Positions 34,911-44,429 of a stretch of DNA of 55,877 nucleotides are shown piece by piece. Position 1 is the stretch's first letter; each line of letters starts with the position of its first letter. The notes below the pieces were generated by a model, which did not search any database, was not told the origin of the DNA, and worked only from the letters and a program-made list of their open reading frames with translations. A program made the position numbers and the translations under genes. This DNA is from an uncultured Collinsella sp. (GTDB taxonomy: Bacteria > Actinomycetota > Coriobacteriia > Coriobacteriales > Coriobacteriaceae), in contig CALDWI010000006.1 in NCBI GenBank assembly GCA_937923795.1, positions 1 through 55,877 of the forward strand, written 5' to 3'.

Positions 34911-37364
34911 ATGGCCGAGCAACTTTCGCTGTTTGGTTCGCCGGAACCGGAGGAAGCTCCGAAGTCCGCGGCTCCTGCCGCCGTCCCGGCGCAGCCCGAG
35001 CCCGTACCCGAACCCGTCGTCGCCTATGCGAGCGTAGTCCTCGACATCCCGACGCGTGCGCTGTCCGAGCCATTCGCCTACGGCATCCCCCGGTCCCTTG
35101 CTAACGAGGCGCAGATCGGTTCCACTGTCCTAGTTCATTTTGGCAACCGTGCGGCCGCGGGCTATATCGTCGACATTGCGCCTGAGCTGGGCGACCTACG
35201 GGGCAACAACGCCATCTGCCCTTCGCGCATTAAGCCCGTCGAAGCTATCCTCAGCAAGCCGCTCTTTACCGCCGAGGCGGCCCGTATCGCGTGCTGGATG
35301 AGCCGCGAGTATGTCGCGACACTTTCCGAGTGCCTGCGCCTGTTCTTGCCACCGGGTGGAAGCCCGCGTGTGGTCAAGGGCGACGATGGCGTGTGGACGG
35401 TTGAACGTCCCGCCGTCAAGCCTATCCAAAACCGCTGGGTCATGCTCACGCCCGAGGGATTTGACTATACGCCGCCCAAGACCGCCGTTCGCCAGCGTCA
35501 GCTCATCGAGGCGCTCCAGTGCGGACCGGTCACGACGCGCGACCTCAACCTTCTCTATAACAGCATGTCGGCGACCATCAAGGCGCTCGAAAAACGCGGC
35601 GTCGTGGTGGTGGAGGAGCGCCGCGCCTGGCGTGGCTGCAGTGAGCAGACCACGCTGTCCTCGGCAAGCGGCAAGGCGCCGGTCGCACTTACCAACGGCC
35701 AGCAGCAGGCGCTCGCGCAGATTGAGCGCGCTCGCCTGGATGCGCACGGCGACGTGGTGCTCGTGGACGGTGTTACGGGCTCCGGCAAAACTGAGGTCTA
35801 CCTCTCAGCTATCGAGCGCGTGCTGGCCGCCGGCCGTTCGGCCTGCGTGCTCGTGCCCGAGATCTCGCTGACGGCCCAGACCGTCGGCCGTTTCCGCTCG
35901 CGCTTTGGCGAGACGGTCGCCGTGTTCCATTCGCGCCTTTCGGCCGGCGAGCGCCTGGACCAGTGGGATATGGTCGCCAGTGGTGCGGCCCGCGTGGTCG
36001 TCGGCGCCCGCTCGGCGCTCTTTTGCCCGCTCAGCGACTTGGGTCTCATCATTATCGACGAGGAGCACGAGACCAGCTACAAGCAGGGCTCCAGTCCGCG
36101 CTACCACGCGCGCGAGGTAGCGGCCGAGATGGCGCGCCGCTACCGCTGCCCGCTCGTGTTGGGCTCTGCCACGCCTTCTGCCGAGGCCCTCGATCGTTGC
36201 CGCCGTGGCACGTATAACGGTGCCACATGGACGCGCGTTGAGATGCCCGAGCGCCCGGGACACGCCGTGTTGCCTACGGTTCGCATTGCCGACCTGCGCC
36301 GCGAGTTCGCGCACGGTAGCCGCTCCATGTTCTCTAAACCTCTGATGGAAGGCCTGGAGCGTGTGGTCGAGCGCCGCGAAAAGGCCGTGTTGCTGCACAA
36401 CCGGCGTGGCTTTGCGCCCTTCCTGATGTGCCGCGAGTGCGGATGTGTCCCCACGTGCAACCACTGCTCCACTGCGCTCACGTACCACGAGCGCACGCAC
36501 ACGCTGCAGTGTCACACCTGCGGTTCGTCCTGGCGCGTGCAGCCGTATCCCGCGCCCACGAGCCGTTGCCCCAAATGTGGCAGTCGCTACCTGGCAAAAA
36601 TGGGTATGGGCACTCAGCAGATCGAGGACGCACTGCACCAGATGCTTCCCGAGGACGTCGCCATTATTCGCATGGATGCCGATTCCACGCGCGGCAAGGA
36701 TGCGCACAAAAAGCTGCTCGAGCAGTTCGATGCCGCCGATTGTGCGGTGCTGCTGGGCACCCAGATGATCGCCAAGGGCCTCGACTTTCCCGAGGTCACG
36801 CTCGTGGGCGTGGTCAATGCCGACTTTGCCCTCAAGCTGCCGGACTTCCGCGCAGGGGAGCGCGCCTACGATCTGCTGGAGCAAGTCGCCGGCCGTGCCG
36901 GTCGTGGTGATCGCCCCGGCGAGGTGATCATCCAGACCTACCTGCCCGATGATCCGGTCATTCGCGCCGTCGCTGAGCACGACCGTTCGATCTTTACCGA
37001 CTACGACCTGGACCAGCGCCGCGACGCGCTGTACCCGCCGTTTGTTCGCTTGGTCAACATCTTGGTGTGGTCGGCGAACCGAGACGACGCGCAGGACTAC
37101 ATCGGGCGCATTGCAAAGCTTCTTAAGCGCCGCTGGCATGCCGCCGCGCCCGACTTTTTGTGGGCGGGCAGCGCGGTGCCGCAGGTGCTGGGCCCGGCTT
37201 CGTGTGTAATCGAGAGAGCCAAGGACCGTTACCGCTTCCATCTGCTTGTGAAGTCGCCCGTGGGGTACCATGTCTCTGATGATATTGACGCCTGCCTCAA
37301 AGAGGTGGGCTCCGTGTGTGGCGTGAGCGTGAGCGTTGACGTCGACGCCTATGATTTGATGTAA
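34911..37364 (+). CDS. priA: Primosomal protein N' (PriA helicase)
   Basis: An 817-residue replication-restart helicase. N-terminal 3' DNA-binding domain after a Pro/Glu-rich 30-residue leader, then a superfamily 2 helicase core: Walker A GVTGSGKTEVYL, IIIDEEHETSYKQG (DEEH box) and LGSATPS. Zinc-binding cysteines occur in CRECGCVPTCNHC and CHTCGSSW...CPKCGS, and motif VI is QVAGRAGRGDRPG. Complete and of typical length. def follows 18 bases later, so the two are probably co-transcribed. Confidence 0.96.
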   Translation: MAEQLSLFGSPEPEEAPKSAAPAAVPAQPEPVPEPVVAYASVVLDIPTRALSEPFAYGIPRSLANEAQIGSTVLVHFGNRAAAGYIVDIAPELGDLRGNNAICPSRIKPVEAILSKPLFTAEAARIACWMSREYVATLSECLRLFLPPGGSPRVVKGDDGVWTVERPAVKPIQNRWVMLTPEGFDYTPPKTAVRQRQLIEALQCGPVTTRDLNLLYNSMSATIKALEKRGVVVVEERRAWRGCSEQTTLSSASGKAPVALTNGQQQALAQIERARLDAHGDVVLVDGVTGSGKTEVYLSAIERVLAAGRSACVLVPEISLTAQTVGRFRSRFGETVAVFHSRLSAGERLDQWDMVASGAARVVVGARSALFCPLSDLGLIIIDEEHETSYKQGSSPRYHAREVAAEMARRYRCPLVLGSATPSAEALDRCRRGTYNGATWTRVEMPERPGHAVLPTVRIADLRREFAHGSRSMFSKPLMEGLERVVERREKAVLLHNRRGFAPFLMCRECGCVPTCNHCSTALTYHERTHTLQCHTCGSSWRVQPYPAPTSRCPKCGSRYLAKMGMGTQQIEDALHQMLPEDVAIIRMDADSTRGKDAHKKLLEQFDAADCAVLLGTQMIAKGLDFPEVTLVGVVNADFALKLPDFRAGERAYDLLEQVAGRAGRGDRPGEVIIQTYLPDDPVIRAVAEHDRSIFTDYDLDQRRDALYPPFVRLVNILVWSANRDDAQDYIGRIAKLLKRRWHAAAPDFLWAGSAVPQVLGPASCVIERAKDRYRFHLLVKSPVGYHVSDDIDACLKEVGSVCGVSVSVDVDAYDLM

Positions 37365-37382
37365 CAACCCGAAAGGATGGCC

Positions 37383-37919
37383 ATGGAAGCCAACGGAATC
37401 GTACTGTCGCCCGACCCTCGTCTGCGCCAGGAGTGCGCCGTCATCGAGGAGATCACCCCGGCGATCGAGGCGCTTGCCGAGAAGATGAAGAAGATGATGT
37501 TCGAGAACGGCGGTTGCGGCCTGGCTGCCCCGCAGATCGGTGAGCTCATTCAGCTTGTCACCATCGACTGCGACTACAGCGACAAGAACGACTATGACCC
37601 CTACGTGCTCATTAATCCCGTCATTGTTGAGCAGAGCGACCATCTGGTGCCCTTTAGCGAGGGCTGCCTTTCCATTCCTGGCATTAGCTGCGAAATCGAG
37701 CGTCCCGACCATGTCGTCGTCGAGGCGTACGACTTGGACGCCAACCTGATTCGCTATGAGGCCACGGGCGACCTGTTCTGCGTGTGCCTGCAGCACGAGA
37801 TCGATCACCTGCACGGCAATACCATGTTCGAGCGACTCAAGCCCATGCAGAGGATCAAGGCAGTCAAGGAGTACCAGGACGCCCTGGCCCGCGGCGCTCG
37901 ACCGGGCGAGACGGAGTAG
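37383..37919 (+). CDS. def: Peptide deformylase
   Basis: A 178-residue Def with all three family motifs: GCGLAAPQIG, EGCLSIPG (cysteine metal ligand) and QHEIDHLHG (two histidine ligands and the catalytic glutamate). It removes formyl from nascent N-terminal methionine. The second ATG (37383) has GAAAGG at proper spacing; the first (37377) is too close. fmt, which adds the formyl group, is encoded next. Confidence 0.95.
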   Translation: MEANGIVLSPDPRLRQECAVIEEITPAIEALAEKMKKMMFENGGCGLAAPQIGELIQLVTIDCDYSDKNDYDPYVLINPVIVEQSDHLVPFSEGCLSIPGISCEIERPDHVVVEAYDLDANLIRYEATGDLFCVCLQHEIDHLHGNTMFERLKPMQRIKAVKEYQDALARGARPGETE

Positions 37920-37927
37920 GTTTGTCC

Positions 37928-38023
37928 GTCCCCGGGGCGCCCGCCTATATCATCCCATGCTCAAACATTCTCGCTGCGCTGCGAAACTGCGCGCGGGACG
38001 ATATAGGCGGGCGCCCCGGGGAC
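37928..38023. repeat. 96-bp fold-back repeat after def
   Basis: Arms of 29 bases with one mismatch (37928-37956 and 37995-38023), starting GTCCCCGGGGCGCCCGCC, enclose a 38-base loop region. It begins nine bases after the def stop. Too long for a standard terminator and without an adjacent T run; likely a dispersed palindromic element. The rest of 37920-38240 holds the def terminator and a T-rich fmt leader. Confidence 0.85.
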
Positions 38024-38099
38024 TACGTTGACGCTGCTTGTCTCGCCCGGGTGCCGTTGGGCCAGGGAGGGGCGTCTTCGCTGATAATTGCTTTGTTGG

Positions 38100-38135
38100 A
38101 AGAGCTGCTTTTATTGCGGCTCTTTCTTTGGTTTT
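38100..38135 (+). terminator. Candidate terminator between def and fmt
   Basis: GAGCTGC and GCGGCTC (one G-U pair) form a stem around TTTTATT, followed by TTTCTTTGGTTTT. Confidence 0.65.
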
Positions 38136-38240
38136 GGGTATATTTGTTCTTGTTGAAATGTTATTGCGGATGGGCTGGTGACTTGGCTTTCCGCTGTTAT
38201 TTGTAGCCGTCTCGGCTTTGGTTGAGGGGAGACGTTCTTT

Positions 38241-39161
38241 ATGCGTATTGTGTTTATGGGTACGCCTGATTTTGCTGTGCCTTCGTTGACTTCGCTCGTC
38301 GAGGCTGGGAATGAGATTGCGCTTGTTGTTACTCGTCCCGATGCTGTTCGCGGACGTGGTAAAAAGTTGGAGCCGTCTCCTGTTAAGGCCAAGGCGCTTG
38401 AGCTTGGTCTGCCGGTTGTTGAGGCTAATCGTATGACGCCTGAGGTTGTTGAGGCGCTCCAGACTGCCCAGGCTGACATTTTCTGTGTGGCTGCTTATGG
38501 CTGCATTTTGCCCGATGAGGTGCTGCATATGGCACCGCTCGGTATTGTGAATGTTCATGCGTCCTTGCTGCCTCGATGGCGTGGAGCCGCTCCCATTCAG
38601 CGTGCCATTCTTGCTGGTGATGAGGTTGCTGGCGTTTCTATCATGCGCATCGGGCATGGCGTGGATACTGGTGCTTATTGTGCTCAGGCTTCCACGTCGG
38701 TTGCCGGTAAGCATGCTGAGGCACTGACTATGGAGCTTGGCGAGCTGGGCGGCAAACTGCTTGCCGATACGCTTCCTTCCCTTGCCGACGGCACCGCCGT
38801 GTGGACCGAGCAGGATGAATCTCTCGTCACGCATGCTGCCAAGATTTCCAAGCAGGAGATGCGTCTGGATCCGCACATGGCGGCGCTTGATTGCGTGCGT
38901 CATGTGCTTGCCTCGTCCGACACCGCTCCCGCTCGTTGCGTGATTGCCGGCAAGTCGGTTCGCGTGCTCGATGCTGCGCCAGCTGATGTGTCGCTTGGCG
39001 AGGGTCAGGTTCTCATTAAGGCCAAGCGTGTTTACCTTGGTCTTTCCGATGGTGCGGTTGAACTGCTCGAGGTTAAGCCCGATGGCAAGCGTGCCATGGC
39101 CGCTTCTGCTTGGGCTGCTGGGCTGCAAGGCGCCGATCTTATCTGGGGTGTTTTATCATGA
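38241..39161 (+). CDS. fmt: Methionyl-tRNA formyltransferase
   Basis: A 306-residue Fmt: VFMGTPDFAVPSL at the N-terminus, VTRPDAVRGRGKKLEPSPVK, AAYGCILP, and NVHASLLPRWRGAAPIQRAI with the catalytic asparagine/histidine. It formylates initiator Met-tRNA from 10-formyl-THF. RBS is GAGGGGAGA. Codons in its first half end in T far more often (GTT, CTT, GCT) than in gltX or priA. ATGA overlap with rsmB. Confidence 0.95.
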   Translation: MRIVFMGTPDFAVPSLTSLVEAGNEIALVVTRPDAVRGRGKKLEPSPVKAKALELGLPVVEANRMTPEVVEALQTAQADIFCVAAYGCILPDEVLHMAPLGIVNVHASLLPRWRGAAPIQRAILAGDEVAGVSIMRIGHGVDTGAYCAQASTSVAGKHAEALTMELGELGGKLLADTLPSLADGTAVWTEQDESLVTHAAKISKQEMRLDPHMAALDCVRHVLASSDTAPARCVIAGKSVRVLDAAPADVSLGEGQVLIKAKRVYLGLSDGAVELLEVKPDGKRAMAASAWAAGLQGADLIWGVLS

Positions 39162-40558
39162 GCAAGCTGTCTCCCGCGCGCAAGCTTGCGCTCGATGTGC
39201 TGATGGAGGCCGACCGTCGCGGCATGTATGCGCGTGACGTGCTGTCCTCTCGCGCATCTGCCAAGGCCATTGACCAGCGCGATTCCGCTTTTGCCGCTCG
39301 CTTGGCGCTGGGTGTTGCCGCCACGCAGGGTATTTTGGACGAGCTGCTCGATCGGTTTCTTGATAAGCCTAAAAAGGTTGCGCCGCGTGTTCGCATGGCG
39401 CTTCGTATCTCGGCCTTCGAGATGCTTTATCTGCATACGCCTGGTCGCGTTGCGGTGAGTCAGGGCGTTGAGCTGGTGCGCAGCGGAGCTAAGTCTGCCG
39501 CCGGTTTGGCCAATGCCGTGCTGCATAAAGTCGCGGACAACGTTAAGGACTTTGCCACGGCGTCCGATGTAGATGAGTCTGAGCGACGCCTGGTTCGTCT
39601 GTCGCGCCTGATGGGACTGCCGCGTTGGCTGTGCGCTCGCATTATGGCATCGTTCGACACGCCAGAGGGTGCGCTTAACTTTGCCGGCAATCTGGCCCCC
39701 GCGCCACTGGCCCTGCATGAGAACGCCTTTGCGACCAAGCCCGATCCGTATATCTCGCAGCTCGTCGCGCCTGTCTTCCCGGGCTGCCATGCCCCGGTTG
39801 ATGCCCAGGTTACCGTTGCTTCGGGTGTGTTTGAGCGTGCTGCCGCGGTGGCGTCTGATCTCAACGCGCAGCTTATCGCCACGGCTGCCACGCGCCCTGG
39901 TAGCTGCCTTGAGATTGGTGCCGGTCGTGGCACCAAGACCTATGTGATGATGTGTCAGGCCAAGCGTGCGGGCTATGAGCGTCAGCATACGGCGCTCGAT
40001 CTGCATGATCGCAAGTGCGATCTGAATCTCGCTCGCCTGCATAAGGCCGGTATTCAGGGCGTTCGTACGGTTTCGGGTGATGCTTGCGAGCTCGATGAGG
40101 TTCTCACATCGTTTGATGCCATGCGCGGTGAGCGGGTCAAGTTCGATACCGTGTTTATCGATGCGCCGTGCTCGGGCACCGGAACCATGCGTCGTCATCC
40201 CGAGATCCCGTGGCGTCTGACCGAGAACGACGTTACGACTGATCTGCCCAAGCTGCAGCTGACGATGCTCAAAGAGGCTGCCGCGCGCATGGCTGCCGGC
40301 GGCGAGCTCATCTATGCGACGTGCTCGGTCTTCGACGAGGAGAACACACAGGTGGTGGACGCGTTCCTTGCTTCTCCCGAGGGTGCCGGCTTTAGCGTGG
40401 CGCCGCTTTCCGAGGCGCAGATTCTGCAACTTCCCGAGTTCGATCAGGCCAAGAAGCTGTTAGCCGTCCGTCAAAACGACCGTGGCCTCTTCCAAAGCGT
40501 GCCAGTAAACGCCGACTCCTACGACGGCCACTTCTGCGCCCGCCTGGTCCACAAGTAA
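39158..40558 (+). CDS. rsmB: 16S rRNA (cytosine-967-C5)-methyltransferase
   Basis: A 466-residue RsmB/Sun-type enzyme. An N-terminal NusB-like RNA-binding domain (RKLALDVLMEADRRG, RIsAFEMLYL-like segment with PGRVAVSQGVELVR) precedes a Rossmann SAM domain with GAGRGTKTY, FIDAPCSGTGTMRRHP (cysteine) and YATCSVFDEEN (catalytic cysteine). The SAM loop usually reads APGGKT; here it is GAGRGTKT, as in related actinobacterial proteins. Translationally coupled to fmt. Confidence 0.92.
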   Translation: MSKLSPARKLALDVLMEADRRGMYARDVLSSRASAKAIDQRDSAFAARLALGVAATQGILDELLDRFLDKPKKVAPRVRMALRISAFEMLYLHTPGRVAVSQGVELVRSGAKSAAGLANAVLHKVADNVKDFATASDVDESERRLVRLSRLMGLPRWLCARIMASFDTPEGALNFAGNLAPAPLALHENAFATKPDPYISQLVAPVFPGCHAPVDAQVTVASGVFERAAAVASDLNAQLIATAATRPGSCLEIGAGRGTKTYVMMCQAKRAGYERQHTALDLHDRKCDLNLARLHKAGIQGVRTVSGDACELDEVLTSFDAMRGERVKFDTVFIDAPCSGTGTMRRHPEIPWRLTENDVTTDLPKLQLTMLKEAAARMAAGGELIYATCSVFDEENTQVVDAFLASPEGAGFSVAPLSEAQILQLPEFDQAKKLLAVRQNDRGLFQSVPVNADSYDGHFCARLVHK

Positions 40559-40563
40559 CTACT

Positions 40564-40632
40564 AAGTTGCGGTGAAATAGGGATTGAATAGCGGCTTCAG
40601 CCCACCAAACAGTCCTTATCTCACCGCAACTC
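40564..40632. repeat. 69-bp inverted-terminus repeat, copy 2
   Basis: Begins AAGTTGCGGTGAAATAGGGA and ends TCTCACCGCAACTC. It has the same length and termini as the element at 24228-24296, in the opposite orientation. It starts five bases after the rsmB stop. Confidence 0.8.
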
Positions 40633-40660
40633 ATAGAGCCACCTATAGCGCAAAGAATCA

Positions 40661-40697
40661 GCCCCGCGATCGATGTCGGTCGCGGGGCTGTTTGGTT
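40661..40697 (+). terminator. Intrinsic terminator after rsmB
   Basis: AGCCCCGCGA and TCGCGGGGCT form a 10-base perfect stem around TCGATGTCGG, followed by GTTTGGTTT. It lies just beyond the convergent FmdB gene end. Confidence 0.85.
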
Positions 40698-40698
40698 T

Positions 40699-40935
40699 CT
40701 AGTGGCTATGCGGGCAGTTGGCGCAGCAGCCGCTTGTGGCGCTGGTGCTGGAGCCGCCGCTTCGCTGGTCGGTGTTGTAGAAACCGCTACCCTCAAACTT
40801 GATGCCGCTGGCCGAGAACGTCTTGGCCGCCGGGGCGCCGCAGCTCGGGCAAACGACCTCGGGAGTCTCGGACATGGGATGCTCAACCTCAAACACGTTG
40901 CCGCAGCTCGAGCACTTGTAATCGTAGCGCGCCAT
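40699..40935 (-). CDS. FmdB-family zinc ribbon protein
   Basis: A 78-residue protein. MARYDYKCSSCGNVFEV and VVCPSCGAPAAKTFSASGIKFEGSGFY are the standard FmdB putative regulatory (zinc ribbon) features, with CxxC pairs at residues ~8-11 and ~30-33. The tail GCCANCPHSH adds a Cys/His cluster. Function in bacteria is poorly defined. A ribosome site (AAAAGGAAG) precedes the ATG. Confidence 0.92.
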   Translation of the reverse strand: MARYDYKCSSCGNVFEVEHPMSETPEVVCPSCGAPAAKTFSASGIKFEGSGFYNTDQRSGGSSTSATSGCCANCPHSH

Positions 40936-40950
40936 AATACTTCCTTTTCA

Positions 40951-40979
40951 GCACAAAGCGGGCAGATCGCTCTGCCCGC
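40951..40979 (-). terminator. Terminator of the GH13-GH77 gene
   Basis: GCGGGCAGA (40958-40966) and TCTGCCCGC (40971-40979) pair perfectly around TCGC; on the minus strand TTTGTGCT follows. It separates the fusion gene from the FmdB gene. Confidence 0.75.
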
Positions 40980-41023
40980 ATAAATTCAAACGTATGTAAC
41001 TGTACCCTATATCGGGGGTTTTA

Positions 41024-44000
41024 TCACGCTTCGCCCCAGAATCTATGGTTGTTGCGCAGGAGCTGTGCGGTTTTGTTCTCAGCGGCTGCAATGTCCGCCT
41101 CGTCAGCCTGCCAGGTCCAGTTGCCCGTGGCCACGCCCGGAACGTTCATGCGCGCGTCGTCGCCAAGCCCCAGGACATCCTGCAGCGGCATCATCACCAG
41201 GGGAGCGTCGCTTGCCAGCGCATCGCCCATCAGCTTGGCCGCCACCTCAACACCGCTCGGCTCGTCGCCGCCGGCAAAGGAGCGCGTGCACCAACCGGCG
41301 AGCGTCGACGTATCGTGCGTCGAGGTGTACAGGATCTTTCCTGGCGTGGGGTGCACGCCGCAACGGACGTCGTAATCGCTAAACTCCAGCACGTCCATGC
41401 CGGGGAAACCGCAGGTCGAAGCCATGGCGCGAACACCGGGCGTCAAATAGCCCAGGTCCTCGGCGATAAAGTTGAGCGGACCCAGCTCGTCGTAGGCAGT
41501 CTGGAACAGGTCTTTGCCCGGTCCCGCCAGCCAGCGACCGTCGGCGCAGGCCTTGCCGGCGGGGATGCTAAAGTAGCTGTGGAACCCCAGAAAGTGATCC
41601 AGACGCACGCGGTCGTAGAGCGAGAACGCGCGGCGCAGGCGATCCATCCACCAGCTATAGCCGTTCTGCTTCATGTGGTCCCAGCGGAACGTCGGGTTGC
41701 CCCATACCTGACCCTCGGGCGCAAAGTTGTCGGGCGGCGCGCCGGAAATCTCGATTGCTTTGCCGGTATCGGACAGCCAGAAGTTCTCGGGTTCGCTCCA
41801 CGCGTCTGCCGAATCGTCGGACACGTACATAGGAATGTCGCCGATAACCTCGATACCCTTCTTGTGCGCGTAGTTCATGAGCTCGCACCAGGCCAGGTCA
41901 AAGCGGTACTGCATGTACGCCTGAAGCTCGGCCTCGTTGTGGAAGCGCTTGTCGTCGATTAGATGCTCGTTGTAGCGAGCGACATCTGCCGGCCAATTGT
42001 GGCGCGACTCGCCCTCAAAGTACTTTTTGACGGCCATATAGACGCAGTATTTCTCGAGCCAATCGGCATTGCGATGTTTAAACGCTGTGTACAGCGGGTC
42101 GGCATCCTCGCCGCCGCGGGCCTTCCAGGTCTCAAAGTCGGCGGCCAGCTCCTCGTGGCTCTCGGGTAGCAGGTCGATATTGCCTGCAAAGGCCGAAGGA
42201 CCGGCGTATGGGGAGCGGAAGAAGTCCGTGGGGTTGACGGGGAGAACCTGCCAGTAGCGCATGCCCATGGCGGCCAGATGGTCGATAAAGCGACGCGTGG
42301 GCGCACCGATCGTACCGGGCTTGCCGTCGTCGGTCGGCACCGATGTGATATGGCACACAACACCCGCACCGTGATCGAGCGGCTCCTGCAAGCGCTGCTC
42401 GGCATGGTGATAGATGATCGACGAGCCCAGCGGATACAGATCGAGCGTGACCGTACCGTTATGGATCTCACACTCGTGACCGCTGATCACGTCACTCGCG
42501 CATTCGCCGGGCGCCGGAATCGTCACCCGGTGTGAATTGCGCAGGCTGCGGTTGATGATAACGGTCGCGGACTCGCCGTCGTTACCGGTACGGTTGTAGG
42601 CCAGCACTTCGTCATTGAGCGCGAAGGCCTTGATTTCACCGTCGATCATAAACGGCAGCGCGCGGCGCACGGCAGATGCGTTCTTGACGATTGCAAACGT
42701 ATCGAAGTCGTGCAGGTCTTCCTTGGTCGGCATGGTGCGGCGATTACCCGGATCGGTCAGGCCCTCAAGGCCGTACTCGTCACCGTAATAGATTGAGGGA
42801 ACGCCCGGGAATGTCATCTGCATAAGCGTCGCGAGCCAAAATCGGCTCTTGGCCAGGCCCATCGAGTTCTCGTCCAGGCGCCACTTGCTGCGTTCGCTCT
42901 CGGGCAGCTGCGACTCGTCAGGGCCGCCGCCGAGCACTGAGATAATGCGCGGACGATCGTGGCTCGAAAGCAGATTTAGTGCGCAAGACAGTGCCTCACG
43001 TGGATAGTTCTCGCGTAGGGTCTCGATATCCTCGGCAGCTTGGTAGGCGTTTTTGTAGCCCATCAAAAAGCCGATGACCATGTCGCGAAAGGGGTAATCC
43101 ATGGCCGAGTCGAGCTCGGAGCCTTGCAGATAGCGACGCAGATGGCCGTAGCTGATCTTGTTGGAGGCATCTTCCCAGACCTCGCCGAGCAACAGCGCGT
43201 CGGGCTTCTCGGCGAGCACGGCCTTCTTGATCTCGGCCAGGAAGTCATCGGAAAGCTCGTCGGCCACGTCTAGGCGCCAGCCATGAGCGCCGGCACGTAG
43301 CCATTTACGGATCACGCCGTCCTTGCCCAGGAGCCGCTCGCGTACCAGTTCGGAGCTCTCATTAATGGCGGGCATATTGCCCACGCCCCACCAGCAGTCG
43401 TACGAGCCGTCCTCGTGGAAATAAAACGCATCGCGCCACGGCGAATCCTCGCTCTGCCACGCACCCACGCCGGGGTAGTTGCCGTAGCGGTTGAAGTAGA
43501 TCGAATCGTCGCCCGTGTGGTTGAACACACCGTCCAGAATGATGGAAATGCCCAGCTTCTCGGCCGCCTTGCACAGCTCAGTAAAGTCCTGCTCGGTGCC
43601 CAGAATCGGATCGATCTTGGTGTAGTCGGCGGTGTCGTAGCGGTGGTTGCTCGCGGCTTCAAAAATGGGGTTGAGGTAGATGGCTGTAAAGCCCAGCTCG
43701 GCGATGCGAGGCAGGTCTTCCTGAATGCCCTTGAGCGATCCGCCGTAAAAGTCCCAGGTCTTGATGGAGCCGTCCTCGGCGCGCTCGTACACAGGCGGCT
43801 CGTTCCAGTCCTCGACCATGCGGCGCTGAATGCCCTTACGCGGTTTTTCGACCTCGGCCAGCGTGCGCTCGCGCCAGTGCTCGTCGCGGGCATAGCGATC
43901 GGGGAAGATCTGGTAGACCATACCGCGCTCGTACCACTCGGGACGAACCTCACGGTGTTTGTAGACAGTGACCTGGAATGACGGCACCTCGGCGTAGTCG

Positions 44001-44320
44001 TAGGTTACGCCTTCGCCGCCGGTGCGGCCCTGCGGTGCGCCCAGGCGAACCTCGGGCTGGCCCTCGATATTGCAGATAAAGCTGTACCAGATAAGACAGG
44101 GCTTGGTGCACTCAAGCTCTACGGTAAATATGCCATCGCCCTCGTGCGTCATGGGATACCGAGACTCACCGATCTCATCGACCCAGGTGCGCAGCGTAAG
44201 CGTTGCCTGCGCGGGATCGGCATCCTCCAGAATCACGGAGAGTGAAAGGGTAGTTCCTGTGGTCACAGCGCCAAACGGAGTGCGAAACTGCGGCAGACGG
44301 CTGTTGTGTATCAATCTCAT
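41024..44320 (-). CDS. malQ: Fused GH13 alpha-glycosidase and GH77 4-alpha-glucanotransferase
   Basis: A 1098-residue two-enzyme fusion. Residues ~1-125 are an N-terminal beta domain, followed by a GH13 barrel (GMVYQIFPDRYA, FYGGSLKGI, AIYLNPIFEAASNHRYDTADY) with nucleophile in WRLDVADE, acid/base in LLGEVWEDA and transition-state Asp in LLSSHDRPR, as in neopullulanase/cyclomaltodextrinase-like enzymes. From ~640 a GH77 MalQ follows: GPSAFAGNIDLL, GDIPMYVSDDSADAW, RLDHFLGFHSYFSIP (nucleophile), FIAEDLGYLTPGV (acid/base) and STHDTSTLAGW. Together they would hydrolyse and rearrange malto-oligosaccharides released from glycogen or starch. Upstream lie TGGTAAAAC-type half-sites. Confidence 0.92.
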   Translation of the reverse strand: MRLIHNSRLPQFRTPFGAVTTGTTLSLSVILEDADPAQATLTLRTWVDEIGESRYPMTHEGDGIFTVELECTKPCLIWYSFICNIEGQPEVRLGAPQGRTGGEGVTYDYAEVPSFQVTVYKHREVRPEWYERGMVYQIFPDRYARDEHWRERTLAEVEKPRKGIQRRMVEDWNEPPVYERAEDGSIKTWDFYGGSLKGIQEDLPRIAELGFTAIYLNPIFEAASNHRYDTADYTKIDPILGTEQDFTELCKAAEKLGISIILDGVFNHTGDDSIYFNRYGNYPGVGAWQSEDSPWRDAFYFHEDGSYDCWWGVGNMPAINESSELVRERLLGKDGVIRKWLRAGAHGWRLDVADELSDDFLAEIKKAVLAEKPDALLLGEVWEDASNKISYGHLRRYLQGSELDSAMDYPFRDMVIGFLMGYKNAYQAAEDIETLRENYPREALSCALNLLSSHDRPRIISVLGGGPDESQLPESERSKWRLDENSMGLAKSRFWLATLMQMTFPGVPSIYYGDEYGLEGLTDPGNRRTMPTKEDLHDFDTFAIVKNASAVRRALPFMIDGEIKAFALNDEVLAYNRTGNDGESATVIINRSLRNSHRVTIPAPGECASDVISGHECEIHNGTVTLDLYPLGSSIIYHHAEQRLQEPLDHGAGVVCHITSVPTDDGKPGTIGAPTRRFIDHLAAMGMRYWQVLPVNPTDFFRSPYAGPSAFAGNIDLLPESHEELAADFETWKARGGEDADPLYTAFKHRNADWLEKYCVYMAVKKYFEGESRHNWPADVARYNEHLIDDKRFHNEAELQAYMQYRFDLAWCELMNYAHKKGIEVIGDIPMYVSDDSADAWSEPENFWLSDTGKAIEISGAPPDNFAPEGQVWGNPTFRWDHMKQNGYSWWMDRLRRAFSLYDRVRLDHFLGFHSYFSIPAGKACADGRWLAGPGKDLFQTAYDELGPLNFIAEDLGYLTPGVRAMASTCGFPGMDVLEFSDYDVRCGVHPTPGKILYTSTHDTSTLAGWCTRSFAGGDEPSGVEVAAKLMGDALASDAPLVMMPLQDVLGLGDDARMNVPGVATGNWTWQADEADIAAAENKTAQLLRNNHRFWGEA

Positions 44321-44429
44321 AGTACGGTCCAGTTCAATAGAATCATGGCCTGCGGGCCATGGGCTTTACGCACAGGATGTAAGTATATCTGTTGTACACA
44401 GGCTGTATAAACAACATCCGTTTACCATC

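Noticed and set aside
35805..37814. A 669-codon open frame on the minus strand
   Set aside because: It is the shadow of priA and def, both of which have complete family motifs on the plus strand.
37784..38206. Open frame spanning the def end and the fold-back repeat
   Set aside because: It is out of frame with def, passes through a palindrome and shows no recognisable protein features.
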